Below are positions 1-9,457 of a DNA stretch of 64,000 bases, in pieces. Both the position numbers and the translations under genes were made by a program. This DNA is from Metabacillus arenae (GTDB lineage Bacteria; Bacillota; Bacilli; Bacillales; Bacillaceae), in assembly GCF_014773385.1 (NCBI RefSeq), contig NZ_JACXAI010000001.1:245802-309801 (forward strand), given 5' to 3'. Every line of letters starts with the position of its first letter. Position 1 is the first letter of the stretch. Under the pieces are notes generated by a model that was given only the letters and a program-made list of their open reading frames with translations, did no database searches and had not been told where the DNA came from.

Positions 1-1
1 A

Positions 2-2203
2 TCAAATACTCCTGAAGCAGGAAATATCCTTTCTTATAATGGAACAACATGGATTCCTAAATCTATTTCTAGCTATGTTGTTGAACTTGATCGTTGGGGA
101 ATTAAAAATAATGGAACAGATGCTTTGAATACAACGAATGGAATTAATAATGCACTAAAATGGGCAAGAGATAACAGTTTCTATACTGTTGTATTACCGA
201 AAGGGCAGTATATTATTGATAAAAATTCTTCAGTATTACTAGAAAGCAATACCCATTATAAATTTTATGATTGTTTATTCTTTAAAGAATCAAATAATCT
301 TACTGGTTACTCAATTATTACTTGTGATGGAATTAAAAATGTATTAATTGAGGGTGCGGCAGTAAAAGGTGACAGAGAAACTCATGATTATTCTAGTGGT
401 GGCACACACGAATGGGGACATGGGATTCAATGTATTAATTCATGTTACAACATTACTATTAAAAATTGTGAAGCTTATGAATGTACTGGAGATGGGTTTG
501 TAACGATAATGGATTTTTCTGCACTTGGCGGAGTTCAACATCCAGCACATTTTGCAAAGGGAGACATAGATAGTCAAGGAAATATTGATAGTACAAAAAC
601 AAACTATACGACAGTTTCAAGATATTTTGATGTAACTGGTAACTTAGTAAAATCTGTTGGATACTTTTATTACTCTGGAGATGGTTATGGGGGTTATGGT
701 ATTGGAAGTAACCTTAATAAAACGGTCATTAAAGTACATTTTTATAAAGCAGATAACACCTATCTTGGTTTTAGAAATACTCGTACTTATGAATTTATCT
801 ATCTAGAATCATTACCGGTTGGGACGACAAAAGTAAGATTCTCATTTATACAAAACTTCGATTTAATGAATGGCAATCTACACTATGTCATGTGTGCAAA
901 AATTCCTCAGTATATTAATTTTTCGAATTGTAAATCGCATAGAAATAGAAGGCTCGGTGCATCAATTAATGGAGGTAGATTTATTACATTTGATAGTTGC
1001 GAAATTTATAATAATAGTAATCCTATGAGTACATCAACTGGTGTTAATCCTGGTTATGGTATTGATATTGAAGATGGTTACATGACAAATCAAAAAATTA
1101 CAATTAAAAACTGTAATATATATGATAATAGAGCAGGGGCATTTGTCTGCATTAGCACTAGAGGGGTTCATGTAGAAAATAATAAATTTAGAGGTTCGTT
1201 TGTTTTCTCAGGCAGTGGAGATGATTATTTCTCATTAAATAACATGTACTATGGAAATATTAGTGGCAGGTCAATAACCAGCGGGGTTGAAAAGGATGGC
1301 ACATTTTGTACGTTTAGAAATGATTCAGTATTCGGCGCCTCAGTCTCTGTATTAGCTGGCAACACCACTATAGAAAATTGTGTATTTTCTAAAACCAGCC
1401 TGACTTTAGGTGGTGAAACAGCAAAGGTTATCAATTGCAAGCTTACTTTTGATGATCCAGAAAAAGATAATGCATTAGGTTTTTCAGGAAAAAATATAGA
1501 GGTATATAATTCCTTATTCGATATTAGACGGTCAAAGGGTGTGGCATCAGCTTATTATAATTCCAGTGATCATGTACTTTTATCAAATGTTAAAATTCAC
1601 ACAAATGAAACTAGTGGCGGACACTACGTAGGAACGAAAAACTTAATTATAGATAATTGTGAATTTATTCATAGTGGAACTACTACAAACTATAGCCGCA
1701 TGATGGTTTCTGAATTTATGAGAGTGGAAAATTCAATTTTTAAAAATCAATCATTTAGATTTGATGGCGGCAACATGTATGGAACAGAACAATTAGCAAT
1801 AGACACTGGATACATTACACATAGTTTTAAGAATAATAAAATAATATGGGATGCTCCATACTCAACATATACTCATGAGGCCAGAGGACCTGGCATTGCC
1901 TTCCTCTATATACCAAGATTAGAAATCTTGAATAATATTTTTAATGTTATAGACCAAGGCATTTCGCTCGGCTCGTTGTACACTTTAAGAATATTTACAG
2001 AAAATCATTTGAACCTTTCAATTAATACAATAATTACTACTAAAACTTCGAATACTAACACGAAAGGAACCATTACAATAGAAGGTGTTTATAGGAAAAG
2101 TGGATCAACAATACCAATACCGAAAACAACGATTGTTGATCAAAACAATGTTAAAATAAATTCAGAAATAATATATACTGATAATGTGCAGGAACAATTT
2201 TAA
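2..2203 (+). CDS. Right-handed beta-helix (pectate-lyase-3 type) protein, 5' truncated by window edge
   Basis: The reading frame is open from base 2 with no start codon in the window, so the N-terminus is missing. The first complete in-frame alternative start is a TTG at 125, which has no clear ribosome-binding site. The visible 733 residues begin with a segment typical of pectate-lyase-3/tailspike proteins (RWGIKNNGTDA, then LPKGQYIID). Irregular solenoid rungs follow, rich in N-x-[VI]-x-I-x-N-[CN] repeats such as ITIKNCNIYDN. Such folds bind or cleave polysaccharides or form surface fibres. No catalytic triad could be assigned and no signal peptide is visible because the start is absent. 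It converges on the eps operon with a shared terminator, so an exopolysaccharide-modifying or surface role is inferred, not shown. A phage tailspike origin is the main alternative. Confidence 0.75.
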   Translation, partial: SNTPEAGNILSYNGTTWIPKSISSYVVELDRWGIKNNGTDALNTTNGINNALKWARDNSFYTVVLPKGQYIIDKNSSVLLESNTHYKFYDCLFFKESNNLTGYSIITCDGIKNVLIEGAAVKGDRETHDYSSGGTHEWGHGIQCINSCYNITIKNCEAYECTGDGFVTIMDFSALGGVQHPAHFAKGDIDSQGNIDSTKTNYTTVSRYFDVTGNLVKSVGYFYYSGDGYGGYGIGSNLNKTVIKVHFYKADNTYLGFRNTRTYEFIYLESLPVGTTKVRFSFIQNFDLMNGNLHYVMCAKIPQYINFSNCKSHRNRRLGASINGGRFITFDSCEIYNNSNPMSTSTGVNPGYGIDIEDGYMTNQKITIKNCNIYDNRAGAFVCISTRGVHVENNKFRGSFVFSGSGDDYFSLNNMYYGNISGRSITSGVEKDGTFCTFRNDSVFGASVSVLAGNTTIENCVFSKTSLTLGGETAKVINCKLTFDDPEKDNALGFSGKNIEVYNSLFDIRRSKGVASAYYNSSDHVLLSNVKIHTNETSGGHYVGTKNLIIDNCEFIHSGTTTNYSRMMVSEFMRVENSIFKNQSFRFDGGNMYGTEQLAIDTGYITHSFKNNKIIWDAPYSTYTHEARGPGIAFLYIPRLEILNNIFNVIDQGISLGSLYTLRIFTENHLNLSINTIITTKTSNTNTKGTITIEGVYRKSGSTIPIPKTTIVDQNNVKINSEIIYTDNVQEQF

Positions 2204-2322
2204 TATTATTTTATTAATGTCAAAACATAATAGGACTTCGAAAACAGATTGCTTTTTAAAATGAAATATAACAACATTCCTCAAAAATAATGTTTCAAAA
2301 CCAAATTATGTATTTATATTAC

Positions 2323-2356
2323 AAAAAGCTGTGTGAAATATCTACACAGCTTTTTT
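2323..2356. terminator. Bidirectional intrinsic terminator between beta-helix gene and eps operon end
   Basis: GCTGTGT at 2328-2334 pairs with ACACAGC at 2344-2350. The stem is flanked by an A run on the left and a T run on the right, so it can terminate in both directions. It separates the plus-strand beta-helix gene from the last eps gene, whose stop codon overlaps the T run. Confidence 0.85.
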
Positions 2357-3452
2357 ATGCTGTTTTCTTTTGCCCATATGGTACCAATCTACTAGTGTTA
2401 AAATTATTAATATTTCCGACCAGGAACTTCCCGAATTTTAACTTATTAACAATGTAAGCAAATATAATTGAACATGAAATTGTAATTATTGATGCAAATA
2501 AAAGATATGTGAATTTATTTAAATAACTAAAAGGTAATGCTAGTTCTAACAAGTGGATGAAAACCATGTGAAGTAAATAAATGCAAAATGAATAATTACT
2601 AAGTAAAAATATTATTCTAGGAGTTTTAGGTATAAGTTTTGAAATTAAAATAATAAAAAAAATTATGCTTATTGTATAAAAAATCATATCAATCCTTTTC
2701 GAAGTTGTATACTTAAATATTGCATATTTGTTTACTACGACACATAAAGAATACGTTACTAATGGTAAGAATATAAAGACGTACTTTAATCTTAATAGAA
2801 ATGATAAAAAAACATCATAAAATTTTCCACAGTAAAAACCTAATGAAAAGTAAAATATCCAGCCGAGGAATGGTAACCAATACCCATACCTCCAAATCTC
2901 TTTGAAGAATAAACTTGTATTTGGAGGATCCATAAAATTAAAAATCCCCAGATAAACAACATTTATTACAAAAGTCAATGGTAAAATAAATAATGGTGAT
3001 AATTTATTCAGATATTTATTAAAAGCTAAATGTAAAAAGTAAAATTGGAAAACAATTAAAACAAAATACAATATTGAATGCCCTAAAAGAATATTTTTTA
3101 AAGACTCAATGACTAAGGATTGTATACTAAAGTTTTCCAAATGCAAAATGGCATAAACAATATTCATAAACACAAAAGGCAAAAATATATATTTAATTCT
3201 TTTTCTTATAAATTTGCTTGGCAATTTTTTAGGATATTTTTTGGACAAAAGCATCTCAGAAATAAACACAAAAATTGGTGTACCAAAGAGACTCGCTAAG
3301 AGAAGATAATTCAAAAATATACTATAAATGTTAGCTGGTTCGATGTGATTAAATTCCACATTTGTTAATTGAATAGTATGACCTATTACTACAGCAACAC
3401 ATGCAAAAGCTCTTAACCAAAAAATTTCATTTAAATTGTTATTAATTTGCAT
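2355..3452 (-). CDS. Acyltransferase 3 family membrane protein (exopolysaccharide O-acyltransferase)
   Basis: This 365-residue integral membrane protein has about ten hydrophobic segments. The N-terminus matches the acyltransferase-3 (OafA/YrhL/WecH) pattern: NEIFWLRAFACVAVVIGH, with the conserved Arg and the His ending the first helix. The family moves acyl groups, usually acetyl or succinyl, onto extracellular sugars across the membrane. It is the last gene of the eps operon, directly after the flippase and before the terminator, so O-acylation of the exopolysaccharide is the natural role. The acyl donor and the sugar target cannot be read from the sequence. Confidence 0.85.
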   Translation of the reverse strand: MQINNNLNEIFWLRAFACVAVVIGHTIQLTNVEFNHIEPANIYSIFLNYLLLASLFGTPIFVFISEMLLSKKYPKKLPSKFIRKRIKYIFLPFVFMNIVYAILHLENFSIQSLVIESLKNILLGHSILYFVLIVFQFYFLHLAFNKYLNKLSPLFILPLTFVINVVYLGIFNFMDPPNTSLFFKEIWRYGYWLPFLGWIFYFSLGFYCGKFYDVFLSFLLRLKYVFIFLPLVTYSLCVVVNKYAIFKYTTSKRIDMIFYTISIIFFIILISKLIPKTPRIIFLLSNYSFCIYLLHMVFIHLLELALPFSYLNKFTYLLFASIITISCSIIFAYIVNKLKFGKFLVGNINNFNTSRLVPYGQKKTA

Positions 3453-3512
3453 AGTATTTATTTCCTTTCAAATTTTGTGTATTTATTAATGTTTATTTTG
3501 TAATATCAATTT

Positions 3513-5081
3513 TTACTGAGCACCCCCTTTGAATATACCTAAATACCTCTGTTTAGAAGAAACTAATATAACTTTTATTCTATTAAAAGCAGTTCTCAAT
3601 ATATATTGAAATTCTTTATTTCTATAAAATATTAAAATATAAATTATATTAGGTACAATTAAACAAATTGTACCTAATCCAAATAAAGATAGGAGGCTGT
3701 GCCCATTCACTAAAGTATTGCATAGATATGAAGTAACCACAGTAGTTATTATGGTTAATATTGCATAATACCCATATTTAATGAAATAGGACCTAACAGG
3801 TCTCTTAAAAACATTTTTATAAACAATGAATGGTTGAGTCCAAAATACTGTTGAAATTGTACTAATTGTAGTTCCTAAGATTATCCCAGCTAAACCAAAA
3901 AATTGTAATAGTACTAGTGAAGCAATTAAATTAATGAGTCCTTCAATCAATGGAGCATACTTATCTTGAACAAACAATCCTGCCTTATTTTTAAAGGTAG
4001 CTATGGCTGCACGCATTCCAGTTAAATAAAAGTTGATTAAGACTAAGACAAATACTATCCAATCTAATAAAAATTCTTCACCTATCCACCAACTAATAAA
4101 CGGTTCTAATAAATTGTATAAGGAAATTACACCAAATGAGTACATCCAAAAGTTAACAAGATAAGTTACCTTAAATATTGAATAGTTTTTATTATTGCTT
4201 TCCGTAGCAATTAAATTTCCAACACTAGCACCAATTCCATTCAATATTTGAGCTAATAAAGAAGATAATTGACCAATTACCATCGTATAGTTAGAATAAA
4301 TTCCTACAGTTGCAACACCAATGAAAGTGGCAATCAGAATGTTATCTGTTCCAAATACAAAAAAACCACCGATATTGTGTAAAAAAAGAGCTTTTACATT
4401 CATTATTATGTTATCTTTTGTATCCTTATCAATTGAGTGCTTTACTTTCGTTTTTATATACGAATATCGTTTGTTTACTATACGACCGTTAACAATATTT
4501 TGGATTACAAAAATTAAAAGTTCAATTATTAGATATAAAATATAATTTTGTGTATAAACAAGCACAGTAATTTTAGCTAAAGTAGTAAAAGCTTGGAAGA
4601 TAAGATCCATCTTTGCTAATATATACCCTTTTTGATCTGCATTTATCAAGGACCATTTGTGTGCATTCAAATATGAAACCATATTTTTTGCTACAAATAA
4701 GAAATATATTAATGTAAGGTTGGAAATAGAATCTCCATCTTTCATTAAATTATCTAGGAAAGGATATAAACAAAGACTTATTAATAGAATAATAATAGCT
4801 AAAATCCCATAAACTTTTTTGTACAACTGAACAAGGGCTATAACTTTTTGTCTATCATTTTCAGCGAGTGGCTTATAAAGATTGTAAACAATACTCATCC
4901 CTATTCCGCCTTCAACTAAAGCCATCATCGATAAAACATTTGTTAATAACCCATTAACTCCTAAATAATCTATACCCAAACTATCTAGAAATACTTTCCT
5001 CGAAATAAAACCTAGAATAACCATAATAACTTGAGATAAGAGACTTATTGAAATATTCTTTAAGGAATTACTTGTTCTCAT
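3513..5081 (-). CDS. Wzx-type polysaccharide flippase (MOP superfamily)
   Basis: This 522-residue protein has 12-14 predicted membrane helices and the N-terminal layout of MOP-superfamily polysaccharide exporters (LKNISISLLSQVIMVILGF, then SRKVFLDSLG). These proteins move undecaprenyl-PP-linked repeat units from the inner to the outer face of the membrane. It is the only flippase candidate in the locus and pairs with the EpsG-like polymerase at 17458-18528 to complete a Wzx/Wzy-type route. The start ATG has an AAGGA-like ribosome-binding site about 10 bases upstream. Function is assigned by fold and context; repeat-unit specificity is unknown. Confidence 0.88.
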   Translation of the reverse strand: MRTSNSLKNISISLLSQVIMVILGFISRKVFLDSLGIDYLGVNGLLTNVLSMMALVEGGIGMSIVYNLYKPLAENDRQKVIALVQLYKKVYGILAIIILLISLCLYPFLDNLMKDGDSISNLTLIYFLFVAKNMVSYLNAHKWSLINADQKGYILAKMDLIFQAFTTLAKITVLVYTQNYILYLIIELLIFVIQNIVNGRIVNKRYSYIKTKVKHSIDKDTKDNIIMNVKALFLHNIGGFFVFGTDNILIATFIGVATVGIYSNYTMVIGQLSSLLAQILNGIGASVGNLIATESNNKNYSIFKVTYLVNFWMYSFGVISLYNLLEPFISWWIGEEFLLDWIVFVLVLINFYLTGMRAAIATFKNKAGLFVQDKYAPLIEGLINLIASLVLLQFFGLAGIILGTTISTISTVFWTQPFIVYKNVFKRPVRSYFIKYGYYAILTIITTVVTSYLCNTLVNGHSLLSLFGLGTICLIVPNIIYILIFYRNKEFQYILRTAFNRIKVILVSSKQRYLGIFKGGAQ

Positions 5082-5128
5082 AAATTAACTAGTCCTTTAA
5101 AATTAAGAGTTAGGTGAAATCTAAAAAT

Positions 5129-6028
5129 CTATACTACCTTTGAAATAATTTCACTTTGGTATTTCTTATCTTCAATATTATCAACTTTAGTTCCGTTAGG
5201 AATTTCACCTACATATTTATTTTTTACAGGAGCCTTTTCTACTGCTTTTTGCAAAAACCATTCATATTCTATATCGATATGTCCAATATCGATCGCTTGA
5301 TACCCACTTAATGATAAGTCATAAGATAATATAGTAGCAGTTGGCCCTAGAGCAATTAAGATTAAATTTGATTTTTGAAGTTGCTTCACTTCTTTCAAAA
5401 TTTCAATGTATTTTGAAAAAGCATTTGTTGAGGGACAAATAATTCTCTTAATTGATGAAACATTATCATATAAGTCGTTACCCATTCCTAATCTACTTTG
5501 TTCGCCTTCTACAATAACAACATCTCTTTTATCCCATAATTCCTTAAATTTTTGAAAATATTTTTCCGATTTGCTTTTTTCTAGGTGATCAATATATAAT
5601 CGAGTTACTAGTGAATCATAATACCACTTTTTGCTATCTATTAATTTATAGATTTTAACCCTATTTAGATTTAAATATTTTAACCAATATTTTTTTGACT
5701 TCTCAGTACACCAATCAACATTATTAAATACGTTGGGTATACAAACTTCATGATTTCTTTGGTTACTCTTTATAATTTCTCTTAATCGAATTTCTATCTC
5801 TATACTATGTTGTTGAAATAACAAACTTTCTCCATACATAAGTGTAAATTCACCATCTCCATATCTGCTTATTGAGACCCGGTCAGTAATAATCTTATTT
5901 AAAGTTTCTTCTGTAGACCTTATTAATGGTGGTTTAACAAAAAATGAAAAAATTCTATTATACATAATAGTTATTAAAACTTGAATTTTTAGCAATTTGT
6001 AGTACGTATTTAATAAAATTCTTTTCAT
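5129..6028 (-). CDS. GT-D fold (DUF1792) glycosyltransferase
   Basis: The protein has 299 residues. Residues about 40-260 match the GT-D/DUF1792 fold first described for streptococcal glycosyltransferases acting on serine-rich repeat proteins. The hallmark is the N-terminal SRYGDGEFTLMYGE, with conserved R, D-G-E and an acidic pair, followed by a nucleotide-binding-like LILIALGPTATILSYDL and a terminal DIGHIDIEYEWF. A basic, hydrophobic N-terminus (residues 1-35) may associate with the membrane. Its start overlaps the stop of the GT2 gene upstream, so the two are translationally coupled. The acceptor is presumably the growing exopolysaccharide repeat unit, because no serine-rich adhesin is present in the window. 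Confidence 0.8.
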   Translation of the reverse strand: MKRILLNTYYKLLKIQVLITIMYNRIFSFFVKPPLIRSTEETLNKIITDRVSISRYGDGEFTLMYGESLLFQQHSIEIEIRLREIIKSNQRNHEVCIPNVFNNVDWCTEKSKKYWLKYLNLNRVKIYKLIDSKKWYYDSLVTRLYIDHLEKSKSEKYFQKFKELWDKRDVVIVEGEQSRLGMGNDLYDNVSSIKRIICPSTNAFSKYIEILKEVKQLQKSNLILIALGPTATILSYDLSLSGYQAIDIGHIDIEYEWFLQKAVEKAPVKNKYVGEIPNGTKVDNIEDKKYQSEIISKVV

Positions 6029-6999
6029 ATAATTTTTTTCCTCGAAACAAGATTAACTATTATTATATAAAATATAGGATGAACTTTAGTAGCGATTAAT
6101 AGTATTTTTACTGTTTTAAGATATTCCCTCATTTTTATTGTTTTATTAAAATACTGATTTAATATAATTGCAACCTTATAATATTCCTCTTTATATTCAT
6201 GCCATTTTTTCTTACCAGCTATTATATTTAAAACATTCATAGCACTATTTGCTAATTTTAACGTTACTAAGTTTCTTAATTCTGGATAATTATTATCTAT
6301 AAACCTATACATTTCATCATATACAAGAACACTATCTATTCTTACGTTTTTTATAGCACGATCCATTGTACTATCTTCACGTTTGATATAATGATATTTA
6401 GGAGCACCAATGCAGCAAACTCGGTTACTTTCATGAATAACTCTATATGTGAATGCAGTATCCTCATAAATAATCCCGGTTTTAAATCGAATATCTTTTA
6501 ATAAATTCTTTTTAAAAATTTTTGTCCATACAACTTCGTCATATAACTTTCCTTCGAGCATAGCTTTCATTGCTTGTTTCTTATCGTGTATTATTAATTG
6601 ATGCCTACCATTAAAAACTGTTTTATTACTATAATGAATTGCACTTGAGCAACTTGCTATATCACATTCATTTTCAATACACATGTTATAAAGCAATTCA
6701 AACATATCAGGTTCAATCCAATCATCACTGTCAACAAACCCAATATAGTCACCTATCGCTACATCAAGACCAGCATTTCTTGCATCAGACTGGCCACCGT
6801 TTTCTTTATGTATTACCTTTACTCTTTTATCTTTTTGAGCATACTTATCACAGATCTTCCCACAATTATCAGGCGATCCATCGTCCACGAGTATAAGTTC
6901 AAATTCAGTTAATGTTTGCGTTAATATTGAGGTTATACATTTGTGTATAAATGGTTCTACCTTATATACTGGAACAATAATACTAATTTTAGGATCCAT
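6025..6999 (-). CDS. Glycosyltransferase family 2
   Basis: This 324-residue GT-A fold enzyme has the classic motifs: SIIVPVYKVEPFI at the N-terminus, LILVDDGSPDNCG, then GGQSDARNAGLD and GFVDSDDWIEPDMF with the DxD metal and nucleotide site. The C-terminal third is variable and likely reads the acceptor. It probably adds one sugar to the lipid-linked repeat unit on the cytoplasmic face. The start has a good AAAGGAA ribosome-binding site. The end overlaps the GT-D gene by 4 bases, and the gene lies 14 bases from the GT4 gene upstream. Donor sugar unknown. Confidence 0.88.
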   Translation of the reverse strand: MDPKISIIVPVYKVEPFIHKCITSILTQTLTEFELILVDDGSPDNCGKICDKYAQKDKRVKVIHKENGGQSDARNAGLDVAIGDYIGFVDSDDWIEPDMFELLYNMCIENECDIASCSSAIHYSNKTVFNGRHQLIIHDKKQAMKAMLEGKLYDEVVWTKIFKKNLLKDIRFKTGIIYEDTAFTYRVIHESNRVCCIGAPKYHYIKREDSTMDRAIKNVRIDSVLVYDEMYRFIDNNYPELRNLVTLKLANSAMNVLNIIAGKKKWHEYKEEYYKVAIILNQYFNKTIKMREYLKTVKILLIATKVHPIFYIIIVNLVSRKKII

Positions 7000-7013
7000 A
7001 TTGTTATTCCTTT

Positions 7014-8201
7014 CTAGTCAACAAAATTGAACAATTTAAATACTTCATTAGTTGTATCTAAATTGGTTCTTGATAAATTTTCAATTAATTTATTTCGTTG
7101 TTCAGGGTTGTCAATAAGGTATTTAACTTTTTGGTATATATCATCAACATTACAATTGACAATTAAACCATTATGTCCATTTTTTAGTTGCTCATATGCT
7201 CCAATAAAATTTGTTGTTACTATCGGTTTTTGTAAGCACTTTGCTTCTGCTAAAGTAAGACAATACCCTTCATGCCTTGAGGTTTGAACATAAATATCTG
7301 CTTTAACTATAAATGGATAAGGATTAGGTGATGATCCTAATAGAATGAAATCATTACTTAAATTATAATGTTCTATAAGCTTTTCATATTCTTTTCTATC
7401 AAACCCATCGCCGACACAATACCACCTGACATCATAACCTTCCTTACGCAGCATCGATAAAGCTTTAATTGCTAGATCTTGACCCTTTTCCTTTGAAAGT
7501 CTTCCTACTGTTACAATTTTCAATCCTTTAAATTTCTCATTAAAACCTATAAATTTTTTCGACATTTCATTGATAAGTTTATTAGAAACAATATTTAGGA
7601 AAACTTCTGCCTTTCTCTCAACTGCAGGGATTTTTTTTAATAATTGCTTTTTTGCCTCGTTTGATACTACAAATACCTTTTCAAATTTTTCATATAGTTT
7701 TTCGTATAATTTTTTATTAACTTGGTGTTTTGAAACATCAAAGTGCACCCACGAGATTTTCTTTTTTGAATTCACTTTATTTGCAATATAATAGTCAATT
7801 ACATCAGTAGGTCCTTGATATGCTATCGCCACATCATATACATCAATTTTTACAGGAACACCTTTGAAAACCTGCTTGTAAAAAAAATACCTATCATCTA
7901 ACTTTTTAGATAATAGGTTGGAATAAATAAAGGATGGTATTTTTGTATATTCTTTATTTTGGAAATAGGCATTGATTGTTTGTTGAGGTGGTTGTATTAT
8001 TATTGGCTTAATTTTATTAAACCAGGTAGCTTCTTCTACGTTAACCCATTCTGGTACATAATCTAAAAAATCGCCCTTTTTTTCTAATAATAATAGTGTA
8101 ATATCATACCGTTCTTTTGGAATAACAGATAGAAGAGAAAGTAGTGATTTTTCTACACCTCCAATATTCATACTACTAACCATAAATAAAATTTTTTTCA
8201 T
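7014..8201 (-). CDS. Glycosyltransferase family 4, paralogue 1 of the eps GT4 array
   Basis: The protein has 395 residues and a GT-B fold. The N-terminal domain opens with KKILFMVSSMNIGGVEKSLL. The C-terminal nucleotide-sugar domain carries IVTVGRLSKEKGQDLAIKAL and the E-x7-E region in YVQTSRHEGYCLTLAEAKCL. I chose the ATG at 8201, which has GGGAG 7 bases upstream; a TTG two codons earlier is possible but poorly placed. It is close in sequence to the genes at 8261, 10589 and 12817, sharing the GG-x-EKSL opening and the VDVAIAYQGP-type central motif, which indicates an array built by duplication. Sugar specificity is not known. Confidence 0.88.
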   Translation of the reverse strand: MKKILFMVSSMNIGGVEKSLLSLLSVIPKERYDITLLLLEKKGDFLDYVPEWVNVEEATWFNKIKPIIIQPPQQTINAYFQNKEYTKIPSFIYSNLLSKKLDDRYFFYKQVFKGVPVKIDVYDVAIAYQGPTDVIDYYIANKVNSKKKISWVHFDVSKHQVNKKLYEKLYEKFEKVFVVSNEAKKQLLKKIPAVERKAEVFLNIVSNKLINEMSKKFIGFNEKFKGLKIVTVGRLSKEKGQDLAIKALSMLRKEGYDVRWYCVGDGFDRKEYEKLIEHYNLSNDFILLGSSPNPYPFIVKADIYVQTSRHEGYCLTLAEAKCLQKPIVTTNFIGAYEQLKNGHNGLIVNCNVDDIYQKVKYLIDNPEQRNKLIENLSRTNLDTTNEVFKLFNFVD

Positions 8202-8260
8202 AACCAAGCTCCCTTTTATTCAACAATATTCTGATTGATATCTGTCCTTCACTAAGGAGT

Positions 8261-9457
8261 TTAAATACTATCTGCTAATTTATTTAATTTTTCTATTTCT
8301 TTTACAGTGTCTATCTCATTATTTTTCAGATTTGATTGCATTTTATTTTTCAAATGTTCATCATTTAATAACCGTTTTAATGCAACTAACAAATGATTCT
8401 CATCAAATTTTACAATTAAACCTGTTTCTTCATTTAATATCTGTTCATTTGCACCTGTAAAGTTCGTAGTTATTATTGGAATTTGGAAACAACGAGCTTC
8501 TGAAAGGGTTATACAGTAACCCTCATGTTGTGAAGGTTGAACATAAATATCACATTGTTTCATAAAAGGATATGGGTTTGGATTAGCCCCCATTAGTATG
8601 ATGTCATTTTGAACATTGTATTTTTTAATAAGCTTTTCATATTCTTTTCTCTCATTTCCCTCTCCTATACAATACCACCTTACTTTATAACCTTCATTTC
8701 TAAGTTGTGCTACTACTGATATAGCTAAAACCTGCCCCTTTTCTTTGCTTAAACGTCCAACAGTTAAAATTCTAACTCCTTCAAAATCATCATCAAATCC
8801 TCTTCCATCATCAGCCATCTCAACTATTAATCTTTGTGACATAATATTTAAAAAACACATTGTTTTATTTTTAATTCCTGGTACTAATTTATCTAATTTA
8901 TTTTTTCCTTCATTTGATACAACAAAAATCCTATCAAATTGTTTGTAAGTTATTGAAGCAAAATATTTATCAAACCCTATTTTTGTAACATCGAAATGGA
9001 TCCATTGAATTCTCTTTTTGGCCTTTATTTTTTTTACAACAAAATAGCTTATAAAGTCCATTGGGCCTGCATAAGCTACTGCAATATCATATTCCCTATC
9101 TATCTTAGGGTACTTGTTCAATATATACTTAAAAAATATACTTCTGTCTTTAAGAACCTTTGATAGTATATGAAAAAAAAGTATTTTAAAAGCTTTAACA
9201 TATTTCCCAACCCTGAATAATTGTAAAGCGGTTTTATGAGGTGGACTGTTTAGTGCACCTTTCAGTTCTTGGTAATTTTTTAAGTATTCAACCTTTACCT
9301 CAGATGGAACAGAGCTCAAAAAACCACCAAATTCCTCTAGCATTAAAATAGTTATCTCATATTTTTCTTTTGGGATCTCTGCAATCATGTTAAGTAATGC
9401 TTTCTCAGTTCCACCCACATTCATATTTATTACCATAAAAATGATCTTCTTTTTCAT
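8261..9457 (-). CDS. Glycosyltransferase family 4, paralogue 2 of the eps GT4 array
   Basis: This 398-residue GT-B enzyme is strikingly parallel to the gene at 7014-8201. It opens with KKIIFMVINMNVGGTEKALL, has the central YDIAVAYAGPMDFISYFVV, then RILTVGRLSKEKGQVLAISV, and ends with YVQPSQHEGYCITLSEARCF. The start overlaps the upstream pyruvyltransferase-family gene by 4 bases (ATGA) and has an AGAGGG ribosome-binding site. Retaining GT4 enzymes of this type add hexoses or hexosamines from nucleotide donors at the cytoplasmic membrane. Donor and linkage cannot be deduced. Confidence 0.88.
   Translation of the reverse strand: MKKKIIFMVINMNVGGTEKALLNMIAEIPKEKYEITILMLEEFGGFLSSVPSEVKVEYLKNYQELKGALNSPPHKTALQLFRVGKYVKAFKILFFHILSKVLKDRSIFFKYILNKYPKIDREYDIAVAYAGPMDFISYFVVKKIKAKKRIQWIHFDVTKIGFDKYFASITYKQFDRIFVVSNEGKNKLDKLVPGIKNKTMCFLNIMSQRLIVEMADDGRGFDDDFEGVRILTVGRLSKEKGQVLAISVVAQLRNEGYKVRWYCIGEGNERKEYEKLIKKYNVQNDIILMGANPNPYPFMKQCDIYVQPSQHEGYCITLSEARCFQIPIITTNFTGANEQILNEETGLIVKFDENHLLVALKRLLNDEHLKNKMQSNLKNNEIDTVKEIEKLNKLADSI

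Noticed and set aside
2..2203. Evidence of a prophage in the window
   Set aside because: Only a beta-helix fold is present; no capsid, tail, integrase or lysis gene is visible on this side.
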